A stretch of 64,000 nucleotides of DNA. It comes from Streptomyces sp. NBC_00483 (GTDB taxonomy: Bacteria > Actinomycetota > Actinomycetes > Streptomycetales > Streptomycetaceae). Under the pieces are notes generated by a model. That model saw nothing but the letters and a program-made list of their open reading frames with translations. It was not told the DNA's origin and did not search any database. The position numbers and the translations under genes are program-made. The stretch spans positions 7,068,001 to 7,132,000 of the forward strand of contig NZ_CP107880.1 in the NCBI RefSeq assembly GCF_036013745.1. The letters are read 5' to 3'. Shown one piece after another: positions 26,134 through 34,994 of the stretch; the stretch's first letter is position 1, and every line of letters begins with the position of its first letter.

Positions 26134-26910
26134 TTACAGGTCGAGCCACTCTTCGACGAAGGCGGACACGCGGTCGACGGCGGCGTCCACGATGGCCCGC
26201 CCGTCCTCGGCCGTGACCGAAGTCGGGTCACCGAGCACGCCGTTGGCACTCAGTTCGTCGTACGGCAGGGTCAGCGTCGGCTGCGAGAAGGTGCGGGCGA
26301 GGCGGGACTCGGGGCCCAGTTCGTCGAGGGACACGGTTCCGGGCTTCAGTCGGTCCTGGTGAACCAACTCTGGTGCCAGGGCCAGCATTTGGGCGGTCTC
26401 TGCCTCGCCGCTGTGCCCGTGCACCTCGCTCACCCCCATCGTCGCCACAACGCCGGATACCAGCGAAGTGACCGGCGTCCAGGCGAATCGCACGTCGGGG
26501 TGGGACGCGAGCAGGTCCTGCGCCACCGTGGTGAGCGTCGCGTTGTTGCCGCCGTGCCCGGTCAGTACCAGGAACCGTCGCCAGCCGTGCCGCCGCAGGC
26601 TCTCCACGTACTCGCGCACGACCGCGGCGAACGTGGTCGTCGTCAGCGTCACCGTCCCGGCGAACGCCATGTGGTGCGGAGAGACGCCGACCGGGAGCGG
26701 CGGGCCGATCACCACGCGCCCGGCGAGCCGGGCCCCGACGAGGTCGGCGATCCGCTCGGCGCGGATGGTGTCCGTGGCGATGGGCATGCCGGGGCCGTGC
26801 TGCTCGTAGGCGCCGGCCGGGATGATGACGACGGGGGCGCGGGTGACGGCCTCGGCGGCCTCCTCCGTCGTCAACTCGGCGAGCCGGTAAGGCTGTTGGA
26901 TGTGAGTCAC
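26134..26910 (-). CDS. creatininase-family amidohydrolase
   Basis: Metal-dependent amidohydrolase of 258 residues. Metal ligands are in AYEQHGPGMPIATDT, LTGHGGNNATL and EVHGHSGEAETAQML, matching the creatininase fold (also mycofactocin MftE and FAPy deformylase ArfB). The true substrate is unknown; no mycofactocin genes are nearby. The ATG overlaps the GntR stop (26907-26910). With the AbgT-type transporter and an amidase close by, a role in breaking an imported cyclic or linear amide fits. Confidence 0.88.
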   Translation of the reverse strand: MTHIQQPYRLAELTTEEAAEAVTRAPVVIIPAGAYEQHGPGMPIATDTIRAERIADLVGARLAGRVVIGPPLPVGVSPHHMAFAGTVTLTTTTFAAVVREYVESLRRHGWRRFLVLTGHGGNNATLTTVAQDLLASHPDVRFAWTPVTSLVSGVVATMGVSEVHGHSGEAETAQMLALAPELVHQDRLKPGTVSLDELGPESRLARTFSQPTLTLPYDELSANGVLGDPTSVTAEDGRAIVDAAVDRVSAFVEEWLDL

Positions 26911-27605
26911 GCGAGCTCACCCCCGTCGGGGAAGTCGGCGGTGAGGACGGTGTCCCGGATCGCGGTCAGGTGCTCCCGGGTGATCCGCTCGGCCTCCGCC
27001 GCGTCACCGTCCCGTACCGCCTCGACGATCTCCAGATGCTCGGCGTGGTCGCGCTCCCGGTCGTTGTAGCGGTGCCGGATCTCGACCTGGTCGCGGGCGC
27101 GGACCTGGAGAAGTGCCTCGACGGTCTCCTTCAGCAGCGCGTTCCCGCTGGCCGTCGCGAGCGCCACATGGAAGTGCACGGAGCGGCGCAGCGACTCCTC
27201 GGGCGGGAACAGGGCGTTGGCCGCCGCGTGCTCCAACTGCTCGATGCCCTGCGGGAGTCGAATGCGGGCCGCCTCGGCCGCGACCGCGGGCTCGACGACG
27301 AGGCGTGCCTCGACGAGTTCGAGGACGGACCGCTGCGAGGTGCGTGGGCGGTGCGGATTGGCGAGCAGCCGCCGCTCGACGCCGGGCCCGACGTACGTGC
27401 CCGAACCGTGCCGGAACTCCACGACCTGCATGGCCTCAAGGCGCCGCAGCGCCTCCCGCACGGTCGGCGTCGTCACCTCGAACCGCTTGGCCAGCTCGCG
27501 CGAGGAGGCCAGGGCGTCGCCGGGGGAGAGTCGTTCGGTGCGGATGATCTCGACTATGTCGTCCGCGAGGCGCTCGGACAGCGAGGGTTGATCGGCGTAA
27601 CTCAT
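26907..27605 (-). CDS. FadR-type GntR regulator
   Basis: Transcription factor of 232 residues with N-terminal winged helix (LASSRELAKRFEVTTPTVREAL) and the C-terminal FCD helical domain (SVHFHVALATASGNALL and HLEIVEAVRDGD, whose His residues bind metal in relatives). It leads its operon and is translationally coupled to the creatininase. A palindrome, AAGTGA-5-TCACTT at 27607-27623, sits two bases before the start codon, which suggests autorepression. No Shine-Dalgarno is visible, so the mRNA may be leaderless or nearly so. Confidence 0.9.
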   Translation of the reverse strand: MSYADQPSLSERLADDIVEIIRTERLSPGDALASSRELAKRFEVTTPTVREALRRLEAMQVVEFRHGSGTYVGPGVERRLLANPHRPRTSQRSVLELVEARLVVEPAVAAEAARIRLPQGIEQLEHAAANALFPPEESLRRSVHFHVALATASGNALLKETVEALLQVRARDQVEIRHRYNDRERDHAEHLEIVEAVRDGDAAEAERITREHLTAIRDTVLTADFPDGGELA

Positions 27606-27606
27606 A

Positions 27607-27623
27607 AAGTGAATAGATCACTT
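27607..27623. promoter_or_regulatory. palindrome at GntR start, candidate autoregulatory operator
   Basis: AAGTGA (27607-27612) and TCACTT (27618-27623) are perfect complements around ATAGA. The position right at the start codon of the GntR gene fits autorepression of this operon. Confidence 0.5.
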
Positions 27624-27648
27624 GGTCAGTGGGGGTGTCAACGGTCGT

Positions 27649-27682
27649 GCACGGCTTTGGTTTCCGCACGGCTTTGGTTTCC
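27649..27682. repeat. 17-bp tandem duplication
   Basis: GCACGGCTTTGGTTTCC occurs twice back to back (27649-27665, 27666-27682) between the GntR promoter and the end of the response regulator gene. No function is evident. Confidence 0.8.
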
Positions 27683-27697
27683 CGGGCCGCGACCGGC

Positions 27698-28330
27698 CTA
27701 CAGCACCCCGCGCTCCATCGCCACGACCACCGCCCGCGTCCGGTCGCTCACGTCCAACTTCGCGAAGATGCGCAGCAGGTGGGTCTTCACGGTCGCCTCG
27801 CCGATCACGAGGCGCTTCGCGATGTCGGGGTTGGACAGGCCGTCCGCGACCGCCGTCAGGACGTCCACCTCGCGCGCGGTCAGCGCCGTCTGGGTGGGTC
27901 GGCGCAGCTTCGCCACGAGTTTCTGTGCCACCCGCGGGGCCAGCACCGTCTCGCCGCGTGCCGCGGAGCGGATCGCGTCGACGAGTTGCTCGCGCGTGGT
28001 GTCCTTGAGCAGGTAGCCGATCGCGCCCGCCTCCACCGCCCGTTCGATCTCGGTGTCCGTGTCGTACGTCGTCAGGATCAGGACGCGGGTACGGCTCGGG
28101 CCCGCGACGATCCGCTCGGTCGCCGCCACCCCGTCGAGCCCCGGCATCCGCAGGTCGAGCAGCGCCACATCGGGGCGCAGATCCTCGACGAGCGCCACGC
28201 CGGGCCGGCCGTCGTCCGCCTCGCCGACGATCTCGATTCCGGGCTCCGGCGCGAGCAGGGCGACGACGCCGGCCCGCATCACGGTGTGATCGTCGACCAC
28301 GACGACCCTCAGCTTCGCCTCGCCACTCAT
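27698..28330 (-). CDS. NarL/FixJ-type response regulator
   Basis: Output half of a two-component system, 210 residues: receiver domain with acidic pocket VVVDDHTVM and phosphoacceptor Asp in VALLDLRMPGLDG, followed by a LuxR helix-turn-helix (LTAREVDVLTAVADGLSN, IAKRLVIGEATVKTHL). The ATG overlaps the kinase stop (28327-28330). It probably controls its own operon including the MMPL transporter, as similar Streptomyces arrangements do; that is inference. Confidence 0.94.
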   Translation of the reverse strand: MSGEAKLRVVVVDDHTVMRAGVVALLAPEPGIEIVGEADDGRPGVALVEDLRPDVALLDLRMPGLDGVAATERIVAGPSRTRVLILTTYDTDTEIERAVEAGAIGYLLKDTTREQLVDAIRSAARGETVLAPRVAQKLVAKLRRPTQTALTAREVDVLTAVADGLSNPDIAKRLVIGEATVKTHLLRIFAKLDVSDRTRAVVVAMERGVL

Positions 28331-29574
28331 ACTCGCTCCTCTGTGGTCCGGTCTACGTTCCGGTCTACGTTCCGGTCCGCGGCCCCGGTGCCGGGCAGTT
28401 GGGCCAGTACGCGGGTGCCGTCGCCCGGTGAGCTGGTGACGGTCAGTTCGCCGCCGAGCTCGGCGAGCCGCTTGCGCATGCCGTCGAGGCCGAAGCCGCG
28501 CGCCGCGGCGACGTCGAAACCGCGCCCGTCGTCGGTGACTTCCAGATCGATGCCGTACGCGCCCTGCTCCAACACCACGGCGACGGTCGAAGCGGCAGCG
28601 TGCTTACGGACGTTGGAGAGCGACTCCTGCGTGCAGCGCAGCAGCGCGATACGGGTCTGCTGGTCGCAGTCGACCTCGGCCAGCTCGGCGTCCACCGTGA
28701 TCCCGGTGTCCTGCGCGAACCGGTCGAGGATGCGGCGCAGCGTGCCCGCCACCGGGCCCTGTGCGGCGCCGCCCGGTGGCGGGGTGGCGCCGACCAGGTC
28801 CCGCGCCTCCGCCAGGTTCTCCCGCGCCGTGTGCTCGATCGACGTCAACTGCTGGGCGGAGCGCGCCGATTCGGTCGGGAGTCCGGCGCGGGCCGCTTCC
28901 GCGAGGACGATGATCGAGGCGAAACCCTGGGCGAGCGTGTCGTGGATCTCGCGGGCCATCCGCTCCCGCTCGTCCGCCGCGCCCTGCTGACGATGCGCTG
29001 CCGCCAACGCCTGCTGTGTGTCGGCGAGTTCGTCGCTCAGCCGTTGAGTGCGGGCCTGGCCCTGCTCGGTGATCCGGTGCACGAGGAGCCCCACCGTGGA
29101 CCCGGCGGCGTACCCGGCGAGGATGAACAGGACGTTGCCGTTGATGAGTTGAGTTCCCGGATCGCGCCCGACGACGGCGCCGACGATGGTGAGCGCGGCC
29201 GTCGCCCCGCTGAGGGCGAGGGCGGCGCCGGGCCCGGACGCGTAGATCCAGAAGTGCGGCAGCGACACGATGAACAGGGCCGCGCCGCTGCCCATCGTGT
29301 ACGCCACCGCGCCGACCCCGGCGGCGAGCAGTGAGAGGTAGGTGGTCGGCCGCAGCAGCTCCCGTCCGGGGAACATGGCCACCGCCGCGTACGCGCAGGT
29401 CATGGCGGACAGCAGCACGAACGTCGGGTACTTCGTCCCGGGCGGGGTGTCCGCCACCGCGAGGGCGGGCGGGACCAGGCCGCACAGCACCCACAGCACG
29501 GCGTTCCAGCGGTGCGGTACGGGCACGGCGGCGGTCTGCCGCGGGGCGAGGAGAGGCGCTCGGCTGCTGTCCAC
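28327..29574 (-). CDS. sensor histidine kinase (HisKA_3 type)
   Basis: Membrane kinase of 415 residues that should phosphorylate the coupled response regulator. About five hydrophobic segments occupy residues 20-175; then a coiled linker, the HisKA_3 dimer/phosphoacceptor motif MAREIHDTLAQGFASI, and a HATPase domain ending in VTDDGRGFDVA and GDGTRVLAQLPG. The frame is open far upstream, but GTG at 29574, five bases after the MMPL stop, gives the only sensible start. Near the C-terminus a 12-base unit is repeated, giving DRNVDRNVDR, right before the overlap with the response regulator start. Confidence 0.9.
   Translation of the reverse strand: MDSSRAPLLAPRQTAAVPVPHRWNAVLWVLCGLVPPALAVADTPPGTKYPTFVLLSAMTCAYAAVAMFPGRELLRPTTYLSLLAAGVGAVAYTMGSGAALFIVSLPHFWIYASGPGAALALSGATAALTIVGAVVGRDPGTQLINGNVLFILAGYAAGSTVGLLVHRITEQGQARTQRLSDELADTQQALAAAHRQQGAADERERMAREIHDTLAQGFASIIVLAEAARAGLPTESARSAQQLTSIEHTARENLAEARDLVGATPPPGGAAQGPVAGTLRRILDRFAQDTGITVDAELAEVDCDQQTRIALLRCTQESLSNVRKHAAASTVAVVLEQGAYGIDLEVTDDGRGFDVAAARGFGLDGMRKRLAELGGELTVTSSPGDGTRVLAQLPGTGAADRNVDRNVDRTTEERV
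28346..28377. repeat. 12-bp tandem repeat at the kinase 3' end
   Basis: The unit CCGGTCTACGTT is present twice plus a partial copy, coding for NVDR repeats just ahead of the coupled response regulator start. GAGGAG on the minus strand follows the array at a proper distance from that ATG. Confidence 0.75.
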
Positions 29575-29579
29575 GACGA

Positions 29580-31769
29580 TCAGCCTACGTTCGCCAGCGG
29601 GCGCTCGGCCGTGGACTTCCCGGCCCGCAGCGGCCCGCGCGAGGGCCACCAACTCCGCTCGCCCAGCAGCAGCATGAGTGCGGGCAGGATCAGCACCCGG
29701 ATGACGAAGGCGTCCAGGAGCACCGCGACGGCCAGGCTGAACCCGATCTGCTTCATCTCGATGAAGTGCAGCGACACAAAGCTGGCGAACACGGTCACCA
29801 TCACGAAGGCGGCGCTGGTCACCACCCCGGCCGAGCTGCCGACCCCGTCGAGCACCGCCTGCCGCGTCGGCACCCCGCGCTCCGCGGCCTCCTTGATCCG
29901 GCTGATCACGAACACCTGGTAGTCCATGGAGAGCCCGAAGAGGATCACGAAGAGGAACAGCGGCACCCGCGAACCGATCGATCCCGTCGACTGGAAGTCC
30001 AGCAACCCCTCGGCCCAACTCCCCTGGAACGTAAAGATGAGCACGCCGAGCGAGGCGGCCGCCGACAGCAGATTCAGCGCGACCCCGACGAACCCGAGCA
30101 CCACGGACCGGAACGCCCACACGGTCATCGCGAACGTCACGAGCAGCAGCGCCCCGATGATCAGCGGCAGCTTCTCCTTCTGATGTGCGGGATAGTCGGC
30201 GTAACGGGCCACGTCACCGCTGACCGCGACATCGACGCCCCCGCCCAACTCCCGTACCGCTTCGGGGAGATACTCCAGCCGCAGCCGCTGCAGCGACTCC
30301 TGCGCCGGCTCGGTGCTGACGTAGTGGGGGACGGGCAGTTCGAGCGAGGTGACGCGATGGTCGGCAGAGCTGCGCAGGGTGTATGTGCCGTTCAGGCCGG
30401 GGTCGTCCTTGGCGTCCGCGGCGAGCGAGCGCAGCGCCCCGGCCACCTCGTCTGCGCGCTCGGCGTCGGCCCGTACGAGAACCTGATGCAAGGCCTTGAC
30501 CTCGGGGAACGCCGCGTTCAACCGGTCGAAGGTGGGCATCGACTGCGTCTGCCGCGAGTGCGTCTCGCGGCCCATGTCGGTCAGCTTCAAGCCGAGCAGG
30601 GGAGCCGCCAGGGCCAGCATCGCGAGGACCGCGACGATCAGTACGGCGCCGGGGCGACGGGCGGTGAGCCGCAAGAGGACGTTGTGCCGCACGGGCTTCT
30701 GCGGCCCCGGCTTACGCGACTTACGCGGCTTGCGTGCGGCGCGGCGCTCGGCGCGCGCCCCGATCTTCACGAGCAGCGCGGGCAGCACCGTCAGCGAGCT
30801 GACCACGGCGACCAGCGTCACCAGGATCGCGGCCGTCGCGATCGACGAGAAGATCACGTCGTCGGCGAGATAGAGCGTCGCGCTGGACACGGCGACCGCG
30901 AGCCCGGACAGCACGACCGCGCGCCCGGAGGTGGCGGCAGCGATCTCCACAAGCGCCCGCGAGTCCAACTGCCCCTCGGACCGGGCCCGTTCCTCCCTCT
31001 CCCGCTTCAGATAGAACAACGTGTAGTCCACGCCGACGGCGAGCCCGATCAGCAGAATGATGTTCGTCCCGACCCCCGCGTCGGGGAAGACGTGCGAGGC
31101 GAGCATCGACAGGCCGATCGACGCGACGATCGCGGACAGCGCGAGCAGCAGCGGCACGGTCGCCATCGCCACCGACCGGAACACGAGCAGCAGCGTGAGC
31201 AGCGTGATGGGCAGCGCGATCATCTCCGTACGGGAGAGGTCACTGCCGCGCAGCTTGTCGACGCCCTGGCTGATGGACGGCCCGCCGGTCTCCTCGACCC
31301 GCAGCCCGGGATGCGCCTTCTGTACCTGCTCGGTCTGCGCCCGCAGCGGATCGACGTGCTTCTTCCCGTCGAGCTCGGCGCCCTTCATGGTGACGTCGAC
31401 GCGCACCGCCCGGCCGTCCCTCGACCACACGGGCTCGGCCACGGACCGCACCTCGGGCAGCCCCCGCATCCGGTCGACGACATCACCGGCGACGGTGCCA
31501 CCGGTCGCCCGCTCAAGCCGCCCGGCGCCGCGCTCCTCGATCAGCACCCGCTCGACGGGCCGCTGCGCGAGCCCACCCTCCCGGGCGATCGCCTCACCGC
31601 GCCCCGCCTCACCGACACCGAAATCGGCGGACGTGGCGGCATTGCCACCCACGGCGATCCCGGCACCAAGACACAGAACAACAAACAAGAACCAGCCGAC
31701 GATCGCCCTCCACGGGTGCCCGGCACTCCAACGAGCCATACGTACGGGGTAGTTGGTCATGACGTCCAT
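29580..31769 (-). CDS. MMPL-family RND transporter
   Basis: Proton-driven membrane exporter of 729 residues with the doubled MMPL architecture: membrane segment near residue 25, extracytoplasmic loop, segments at about 190-360, second loop, segments at about 540-700. Conserved proton-relay regions LIGLAVGVDYTLFYLKR and FVILFGLSMDYQVFVISR are present. Actinobacterial MMPL proteins export lipids, siderophores or drugs. It is first of an MMPL-kinase-regulator operon with five bases between it and the kinase, pointing to envelope-stress or drug-responsive expression. The ATG at 31769 is used; ATG 31757-31759 is an alternative. Confidence 0.92.
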   Translation of the reverse strand: MDVMTNYPVRMARWSAGHPWRAIVGWFLFVVLCLGAGIAVGGNAATSADFGVGEAGRGEAIAREGGLAQRPVERVLIEERGAGRLERATGGTVAGDVVDRMRGLPEVRSVAEPVWSRDGRAVRVDVTMKGAELDGKKHVDPLRAQTEQVQKAHPGLRVEETGGPSISQGVDKLRGSDLSRTEMIALPITLLTLLLVFRSVAMATVPLLLALSAIVASIGLSMLASHVFPDAGVGTNIILLIGLAVGVDYTLFYLKREREERARSEGQLDSRALVEIAAATSGRAVVLSGLAVAVSSATLYLADDVIFSSIATAAILVTLVAVVSSLTVLPALLVKIGARAERRAARKPRKSRKPGPQKPVRHNVLLRLTARRPGAVLIVAVLAMLALAAPLLGLKLTDMGRETHSRQTQSMPTFDRLNAAFPEVKALHQVLVRADAERADEVAGALRSLAADAKDDPGLNGTYTLRSSADHRVTSLELPVPHYVSTEPAQESLQRLRLEYLPEAVRELGGGVDVAVSGDVARYADYPAHQKEKLPLIIGALLLVTFAMTVWAFRSVVLGFVGVALNLLSAAASLGVLIFTFQGSWAEGLLDFQSTGSIGSRVPLFLFVILFGLSMDYQVFVISRIKEAAERGVPTRQAVLDGVGSSAGVVTSAAFVMVTVFASFVSLHFIEMKQIGFSLAVAVLLDAFVIRVLILPALMLLLGERSWWPSRGPLRAGKSTAERPLANVG

Positions 31770-31814
31770 GCTGGTCGCGGGGCGTGGGCGCGGACAGCGG
31801 CGACCGGTGGAACT

Positions 31815-31840
31815 CGGGGTCCACCGGTCGGTGGACCCCG
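31815..31840. terminator. strong hairpin between LysR and MMPL genes
   Basis: CGGGGTCCACCG and its exact complement CGGTGGACCCCG are separated by GT, giving a near-perfect 26-base palindrome in the 82-base gap. It lies 12 bases past the LysR stop and probably ends that transcript before the MMPL operon starts. Confidence 0.75.
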
Positions 31841-31851
31841 CTCCCGTCGTG

Positions 31852-32700
31852 TCAGCCTTCGAAGGCCGCCCAGGCAGCGGCGATCAGGGGTCGGTGCAGA
31901 TCGGTGCGGCGGACGCAGGCGCCGATGGTGAGCTCCTCGGGAGGATCGGCCACCGGAACGGTGTGGAGGCGTTCCCTCAAGTGGCTTTGTTCCAGTACGA
32001 GCTCGGGAACGATGCCGGTGCCGTAGCCGAGTACGACCAGGGTGAGCAGCGCCTCGTGGCCGTCCGCCTCGACGGCGACCGGGGGAGGACCGCCGCGCCG
32101 CCGGAACCACCGGTCGGCCAGCTGTCGCACCCGCCCCTGCCGGGGCAGCACGAACGGCTCCTCGCAGGCGTCCTCCGATCCGGGGTGCGGACGTACGAGG
32201 ACCAGCGGAGTCCGGGTTACCTCTCGGGCAAGCAGCGTGGCCGGTACGCGATCGGGCAGCGCCGCCACGGCGAGATCGGCTTCACCGTCGTCGAGCAGCG
32301 CGAGCGCGGCCGCCGCGTCCCCCGTGCGCAACGAGACGCGTACGCGGGGATGGGCGCTGCGCAGCGGCGCGAGCAGCTCGGGCAGCAGCCCCTGGCAGGC
32401 GGTCACGGTCGCGAACAGCCGCAGGCAGCCGCTGAGTTGGTCCTCTTCGGGGCCGCCTTCGCGGTACCCCTCCCACAGGTCGAGCGCCTCGGTGGCGTAT
32501 CGCAGGAAACGGCGGCCGTGTCCGGTCAGGGCGACGCCGTGCGGGCTGCGGTCCACGAGCCGGTGCCCGGTGGCGGCCTCCAGACGTTGCACGGCGCGCG
32601 ACAGCGTGGCCGCGCTGACGTGGCAGTCCGCTGCCGTGCGGGTGAAACTCAGCGAGCCGGCCAGGTGGACGAACAGCCGGTACTGGTCGTGGTCCTGCAC
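31852..32700 (-). CDS. LysR-family regulator resembling IlvY
   Basis: LysR-type regulator of 282 residues with N-terminal winged helix (SFTRTAADCHVSAATLSRAV) and substrate-binding-like effector domain. From memory of E. coli IlvY the match is unusually close in the effector part: LSGCLRLFATVTAC, RTGDAAAALALLDDGEADLAVA, WFRRRG and VVLGYGTGIVPELVLE. IlvY activates ilvC in response to acetohydroxy acids; no ilvC is present here, so the target may be elsewhere. It is divergent from a methyltransferase gene with a 74-base gap. Confidence 0.9.
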   Translation of the reverse strand: MQDHDQYRLFVHLAGSLSFTRTAADCHVSAATLSRAVQRLEAATGHRLVDRSPHGVALTGHGRRFLRYATEALDLWEGYREGGPEEDQLSGCLRLFATVTACQGLLPELLAPLRSAHPRVRVSLRTGDAAAALALLDDGEADLAVAALPDRVPATLLAREVTRTPLVLVRPHPGSEDACEEPFVLPRQGRVRQLADRWFRRRGGPPPVAVEADGHEALLTLVVLGYGTGIVPELVLEQSHLRERLHTVPVADPPEELTIGACVRRTDLHRPLIAAAWAAFEG

Positions 32701-32712
32701 CTTTCACCTCCT

Positions 32713-32736
32713 GCAACACCGTGCTGCGGATGTTGC
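32713..32736. promoter_or_regulatory. inverted repeat in LysR/methyltransferase promoter gap
   Basis: GCAACA (32713-32718) is complementary to TGTTGC (32731-32736) with a 12-base spacer, between divergent start codons. This layout suits a LysR box, but contact with this regulator is inferred. Confidence 0.4.
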
Positions 32737-32774
32737 TGTTGCCGGTGGATCAGCGCAGACCCTACAAACGGTCC

Positions 32775-33554
32775 ATGGACCCCGCTTGGCGCTTTCGCGA
32801 ATACGAACCCGTGGGCATCGACCTCGCCGGCCCCGACGCCGTCGCCGCCTACGACCGGAACCAGGGCACCGACGCCGCCCGCGACGACGCGCTGCTCGAC
32901 CGCCTCGGCGCGACCTCGGGCATGCGCCTGGTCGACCTGGCCTGCGGCACCGGCTCGCTGGTGGTCCGGGCCGCGTTGCGTGGACTCGAGGCGCACGGGG
33001 TGGACGTGGCCCCGCACATGCTCGCCTTCGCGAAGGCGAGGGCGGACCGGGCCGGCGCCCGAGCTCACTGGCACCACGCCGGATTCCTCGACCACGAGCA
33101 CCGCTCCGAGCCCGCCGACATCGTCACCACCAAGGCCGCCCTGCACCAGCTCCCCGACTTCTGGAAGCAGCAGGCCCTCCTCAATGCCGCCTCGATGCTC
33201 CGCCCCGGCGGCACCCTCTACCTCTGGGACGTGGTCTTCACGTTCCCGCCCTCCGAGGCCGACCGGCACCTGCAGGGTTGGATCGACACGGCGGGCCGCC
33301 CCGAGGGACTGGGCTTCACCCGCGCCGACTTCGAGGCCCACGTGCGCGAGGAGTTCTCCACGTACGGCTGGATCCTGGAGGGCATGCTGGAGCGCGCGGG
33401 ATTCGACATCGTGGCCCACATCGTCGACTCCCCGGTGCACAGCGCGTACGAGTGCCGGCTGGCCCGGCCCGTCCACGAATTGGACGCCCAGCGGGATAAA
33501 TGCAACATGCAGCTACTCTCCGACTCGTACGCGAAGAGGCAGGAGGCACCGTGA
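32775..33554 (+). CDS. class I SAM-dependent methyltransferase
   Basis: Small-molecule type methyltransferase of 259 residues. The SAM-binding motif I is MRLVDLACGTGSLVV, followed by motif II-like HGVDVAPHMLAFAK, and the post-core KAALHQLPDFWKQQALLNAA. Substrate unknown. The ATG at 32775 is preferred: upstream in-frame codons lie inside the divergent promoter. Its stop overlaps the GTG of the ABC ATPase gene (33551-33554), so the two are coupled. Confidence 0.87.
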   Translation: MDPAWRFREYEPVGIDLAGPDAVAAYDRNQGTDAARDDALLDRLGATSGMRLVDLACGTGSLVVRAALRGLEAHGVDVAPHMLAFAKARADRAGARAHWHHAGFLDHEHRSEPADIVTTKAALHQLPDFWKQQALLNAASMLRPGGTLYLWDVVFTFPPSEADRHLQGWIDTAGRPEGLGFTRADFEAHVREEFSTYGWILEGMLERAGFDIVAHIVDSPVHSAYECRLARPVHELDAQRDKCNMQLLSDSYAKRQEAP

Positions 33555-34357
33555 ACGAGAACCAGGGCCGGGCCGTGGCAGCCCTCGACGCCGTCAGCAT
33601 GCGCCGCTACACCACCGGCCAGGTCATCCTCGACGGCATCGACTGGACCGTGCGCTCCGGCGAGCACTGGGCCCTGCTCGGCCCGAACGGCGCCGGCAAG
33701 ACCAGCATTCTGCGGATCGTCGGCGCCACGAACTTCCCCACCACCGGCACCGTCGAGGTCCTCGGCCACCGGCTCGGTCGCGTCGACGTTCGCGAGTTGC
33801 GCGCGCTCATCGGGCACGTCTCCACATCCCAGCGCGTCCCCCAGGACCTGCCGGGGCACACCGTCGTCCTCACCGGCCACAGCGGTACCGTCCAGCCGCT
33901 CTGGAAGACGTACGACGACGAGGTGCGCGAGCGGGCCCACGCGCTGCTCGCCGAACTCCAGATCAAGGAGCTCGCCGACCGTCCGTACGGGGTGTGCTCC
34001 GGCGGCCAGCGGGCCCGCCTCCTCATCGCCCGCGCCCTCATGGCGGACCCGGCGCTGCTCCTGCTCGACGAGCCGTTCAACGCCCTCGACCTGCCCTCGC
34101 GCGAGGACCTCATCGACACGATGCGTCACATCGCGGAAGGCCGCCCCGAGTTGGCGACGGTGACCGTCACCCACCACCTCGAAGAGCTCTCCCCGGCCAT
34201 CAGCCACGCCCTCCTGCTGCGCGAGGGCCGCGTCCTCGCCCGCGGCGCCGTGGACGAGGTGCTGACCAAGGACCTGATGACCTCCTGCTTCGGCCGCCCC
34301 ATCGAGGTCACCCGGCACGCCGGGCGGTGGCTGGCGCGCTCCGGTGACCAAGTGTGA
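33551..34357 (+). CDS. stand-alone ABC transporter ATPase
   Basis: ATP-binding subunit of 268 residues: Walker A (LLGPNGAGKTSILR), signature CSGGQRARLLIARAL, Walker B (LLLLDEPFNALD) and H-loop (VTHHLEEL). It resembles the soluble YlmA/ModF-type ATPases that appear without a permease. None of the neighbours encodes a membrane partner. GTG at 33551 has AGGAGG seven bases or so upstream and overlaps the methyltransferase stop. Role unknown. Confidence 0.9.
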   Translation: MNENQGRAVAALDAVSMRRYTTGQVILDGIDWTVRSGEHWALLGPNGAGKTSILRIVGATNFPTTGTVEVLGHRLGRVDVRELRALIGHVSTSQRVPQDLPGHTVVLTGHSGTVQPLWKTYDDEVRERAHALLAELQIKELADRPYGVCSGGQRARLLIARALMADPALLLLDEPFNALDLPSREDLIDTMRHIAEGRPELATVTVTHHLEELSPAISHALLLREGRVLARGAVDEVLTKDLMTSCFGRPIEVTRHAGRWLARSGDQV

Positions 34358-34454
34358 CCGGTCGCACGAGTGCCGCACCGTGTCGGTGTTGGGCCGAACG
34401 GGTTACATGACGTAAGAATTGGGCCGTACAGACAAGAGTGCGAGCCCAAACGGG

Positions 34455-34844
34455 GTGGGGGAACTGAACAGCCACGACGTCACCGACGAACAGTGGGAAG
34501 GTCTCGCCCAGGTCGTGCCGCTGCGCAGCCGCAACGAGTGGCCGTCCGCGGTCGACCACCGGGCGATGCCGGAAGCGGAGACCGAACCGCGCCGCCGCTT
34601 CGTGGTGCTTCGCGTCAACGTCTTCGGCGACGCGCGCGAAGTCGCCGAGACCGTCATGTCCGGCATACCGGTACTGCTCGACCTGACCGGCGCCGAGACC
34701 GAAGTCGCCAAGCGGGTCCTGGACTTCAGCAGCGGCGTCGTCCTCGGCCTCGGCTGCGGCATGCACCGCGTCGACCGCAACGTCTTCCTGCTGGCGCCTC
34801 CCGGTACGGAGGTTCAGGGGCTGGTGCAGGGCGCGGTCTCGTAG
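34455..34844 (+). CDS. SepF-like protein
   Basis: Small cytoplasmic protein resembling SepF, the FtsZ membrane tether of Gram-positive division. The core LRVNVFGDAREVAETVMSGIPVLLDLTG, in pieces, and AKRVLDFSSGVVLGL followed by VDRNVFLLAPPGTEV match the SepF beta-alpha fold. The N-terminal amphipathic membrane anchor of true SepF is not evident and the gene is not in the ftsZ cluster, so it is probably one of the extra SepF paralogues Streptomyces carry. Start is uncertain: GTG 34455 (129 residues) or TTG 34419 (141). Confidence 0.82.
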   Translation: MGELNSHDVTDEQWEGLAQVVPLRSRNEWPSAVDHRAMPEAETEPRRRFVVLRVNVFGDAREVAETVMSGIPVLLDLTGAETEVAKRVLDFSSGVVLGLGCGMHRVDRNVFLLAPPGTEVQGLVQGAVS

Positions 34845-34868
34845 TCGGCCGGCCATGTCCAAGCCCCG

Positions 34869-34994
34869 TCGGCAAATTCAGCCCCGCCGGCGATTGAGGC
34901 GCGGGGTCCGGGGCGGAGCCCCGTGTCCGTAACGCCGGTTCGGCAAATTCAGCCCCGCCGGCGATTGAGGCGCGGGGTCCGGGGCAGAGCCCCG
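34869..34994. repeat. two direct copies of the dispersed GC-rich repeat
   Basis: Two 55-base units (34869-34923, 34940-34994) differ at one position and are spaced 71 bases apart. Each runs TCGGCAAATTCAGCCCCGCC, then GGCGATTGAGGCGCGGGGTC, then CGGGGCGGAGCCCCG. They fill most of the 275-base gap between the SepF-like and AAA ATPase genes and could act as terminators. Confidence 0.85.
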
